64,000 nt of DNA. Source: Rhipicephalus microplus. Lineage: Eukaryota > Arthropoda > Arachnida > Ixodida > Ixodidae. Location: the NCBI RefSeq assembly GCF_043290135.1, contig NC_134709.1, forward strand, positions 65,202,556 to 65,266,555. Direction: 5' to 3'. The notes below the pieces were generated by a model. The model had not been told where the DNA came from, made no database searches, and was given only the letters and a program-made list of their open reading frames with translations. Positions 62,676 to 64,000 of the stretch are shown in pieces. The translations under genes and the position numbers were made by a program. Numbering within the stretch: position 1 is the stretch's first letter; each line of letters starts with the position of its first letter.

Positions 62676-62848
62676 AATGTGTCTCAGCTAGAAAGAACAC
62701 TACATACTCAACTCTCTATCTCACCATCGTCATCCATTAATCTTTCTTTTCCCCTTTCTCTTCCCCCAGTGTAGGGTAGCAGGCTAGAGCAAGCTATGGC
62801 TCAGGCCGACCTCTCTGCCTTTCTGTAAATAAACTTACCTCCTCCTCC

Positions 62849-64000
62849 TACAATCAAAGCTTCAGCCATTGCAAATCCTTCAATATCAATCTGAAGCTGA
62901 ACGAATATCGGATGCCTCGATGGCATGGTGGTGCATGACGCAAAATCCTTCATCGTGACGCTGACGCTCGCACAGTTGGCCGCTTGTTACCTCACGGCTC
63001 GCGAATGCGCCAGTGCAGCCCGATTTACATAGTCCGCTTACATGTTTGTAAAAAAATGATTCAATCATAAACTAAGGGCTTGACAAAATGTGCCAAAATT
63101 TCGCTGACACCTTTGTGAAGGCAGAAGGCTGCTTACCAGACTAAACACAGCTTATGATTTAAACTAGGATGTCACAGCCCCTGTAGGATTTTACTTTTTT
63201 AGCGCACTGTAGGAACAAGATGGTAGACAAAATAACAACTCGGATACAGTGCTAACGTCTGACGTGTGGTTTATTTCACTAGCTTTCACGCCAATAAATA
63301 GGTGGTAAACAAGCGCGCGCAGGCGAATTTGTAAGTAACAAAAAAGGAAAACATACGTGTTTTTTTTTTCGAAAACACGTATACAAACTGGTGTACAGAA
63401 TGATGACACTTGATTTTGCATAACTCATATCATTATGCGAAATGATGAAGGCGAGATGATGATGAGGTCGACGTGCTAAAATAGTGCAGTGTATTATCGA
63501 TATGCCCAAGCCTACACTGTATATCATTTAGAACAATAGCGCAAAGTGTAATGACGAATTGGATAACGCATCACGTGAAAACTGACTGCATAACGCTCTC
63601 GGCGAGAAACCCTTCATTACTTTTTCAAGCACGTGTACCTCGGGATAGGCACGTTTCTAAAACGCTCGCGTACGCGCGCCCACGGCGAGTCCCTCCCTGC
63701 GTGCCGACTGGGGCCGCACGCACGGTCGCCGCACTTTACTCCGGCCAAGAATGCGGGCCATAAAATTTAATTAAACGAGCGCTCGTGATCCTGTGCGATT
63801 TATTAGCTGCCTCTTTGAGAGAGATGGACAAAGAGCCGTATACTTGCGATGGGAGAGCGTTACTGTGAGAATTTGAAAACAAGCAAAGAAATATATGTAA
63901 CCAGGAAATAGAACCGCAGGCGTAATGGCGTTGAACGAATGGATATGCGAGAAGCCGGTGCAGTCTCGGCTGTCTCCGACTTGTCGCAGTGCCATTCTTC
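62849..64000. other. No gene; possible Penelope-like end fragment
   Basis: 63180-63400 contains CAGTGCTAACGTCTGACG and GTGGTTTATTTCAC, similar in block order to 43180-43230. The last 350 bp are CpG-rich in part (63640-63760) without a recognisable gene. Confidence 0.4.

Larger units (their letters stand above)
48011..62848 (+). mobile_element. I-group LINE split by nested insertions
   Basis: A plus-strand LINE with a leader, ORF1 (48341-49953), ORF2 (from 49960, resuming at 61965 and ending 62673-62675) and a 3' tail with AATAAA and CCTCCTCCTCC at about 62828-62848. It hosts a SINE in ORF1 and the 9-kb LTR element in the RNase H region. The 5' boundary is uncertain. APE endonuclease, RT and RNase H in one ORF place it in the I/Jockey assemblage, I-group by the RNase H. 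Many stops: inactive. Confidence 0.88.

Overview
This is a stretch of animal nuclear DNA made almost entirely of transposable elements, with no intact host gene that I can support. The best guess for the host is a hard tick (Ixodidae). Three short copies of a tRNA-derived SINE resemble the tick family usually called Ruka, and the interspersed repeats and retroelements look like those of tick genomes. This is recalled resemblance, not a database match, so no species can be named.

Layout. 1-8087: two minus-strand Ty3/gypsy elements of one family, element 2 inserted into (AT)n DNA at the 5' end of element 1. 8088-16290: microsatellites, unassigned DNA and a decayed Penelope-like element with a GIY-YIG remnant between inverted terminal repeats. 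16359-21989: plus-strand Ty3/gypsy element 3, of another family, inserted into an interspersed repeat that carries GGAC-type arrays. 22480-24165: the 5' part of a non-LTR retrotransposon, minus strand. 24166-34690: repeats, a 793-bp candidate MITE with perfect 19-bp inverted termini, and a satellite of about 970 bp with higher-order structure. 34692-39907: element 4, a badly decayed plus-strand relative of elements 1 and 2, with 4-bp target duplications. 40142-40609: a decayed gene with 18-residue repeats. 42100-47160: more copies of the GGAC-type repeat and SINE fragments. 47165-47950: the 3' coding end of an RTE-like LINE.

48011-62848 holds a nested stack. An I-group LINE (ORF1, ORF2 with endonuclease, RT and RNase H) has a SINE in ORF1 with a 13-bp target duplication. 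Its RNase H domain is split by a 9-kb LTR element with a 4-bp duplication, AGAG. One LTR of that element is split again by a 4.1-kb segment with a perfect 8-bp duplication, GGTCTCTC. Removing the LTR element and one AGAG puts the two halves of the LINE reading frame back in register.

The most interesting biology: (a) the LTR element at 52919-61960 has a SCAN-like Gag and an integrase C-terminal region directly followed, in frame, by the start of reverse transcriptase, the reversed gene order of Gmr1-like elements; (b) three copies of the element 1/2/4 family keep a heptamer abutting the gag stop with pol in the -1 frame, a likely frameshift signal; (c) nonsense mutations and LTR differences concentrate at former CpG sites; (d) the unassigned 4.1-kb insert contains exon-like, cysteine-rich stretches. 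Almost every coding region is broken. The exception is the pol ORF of element 2, open for about 919 codons.
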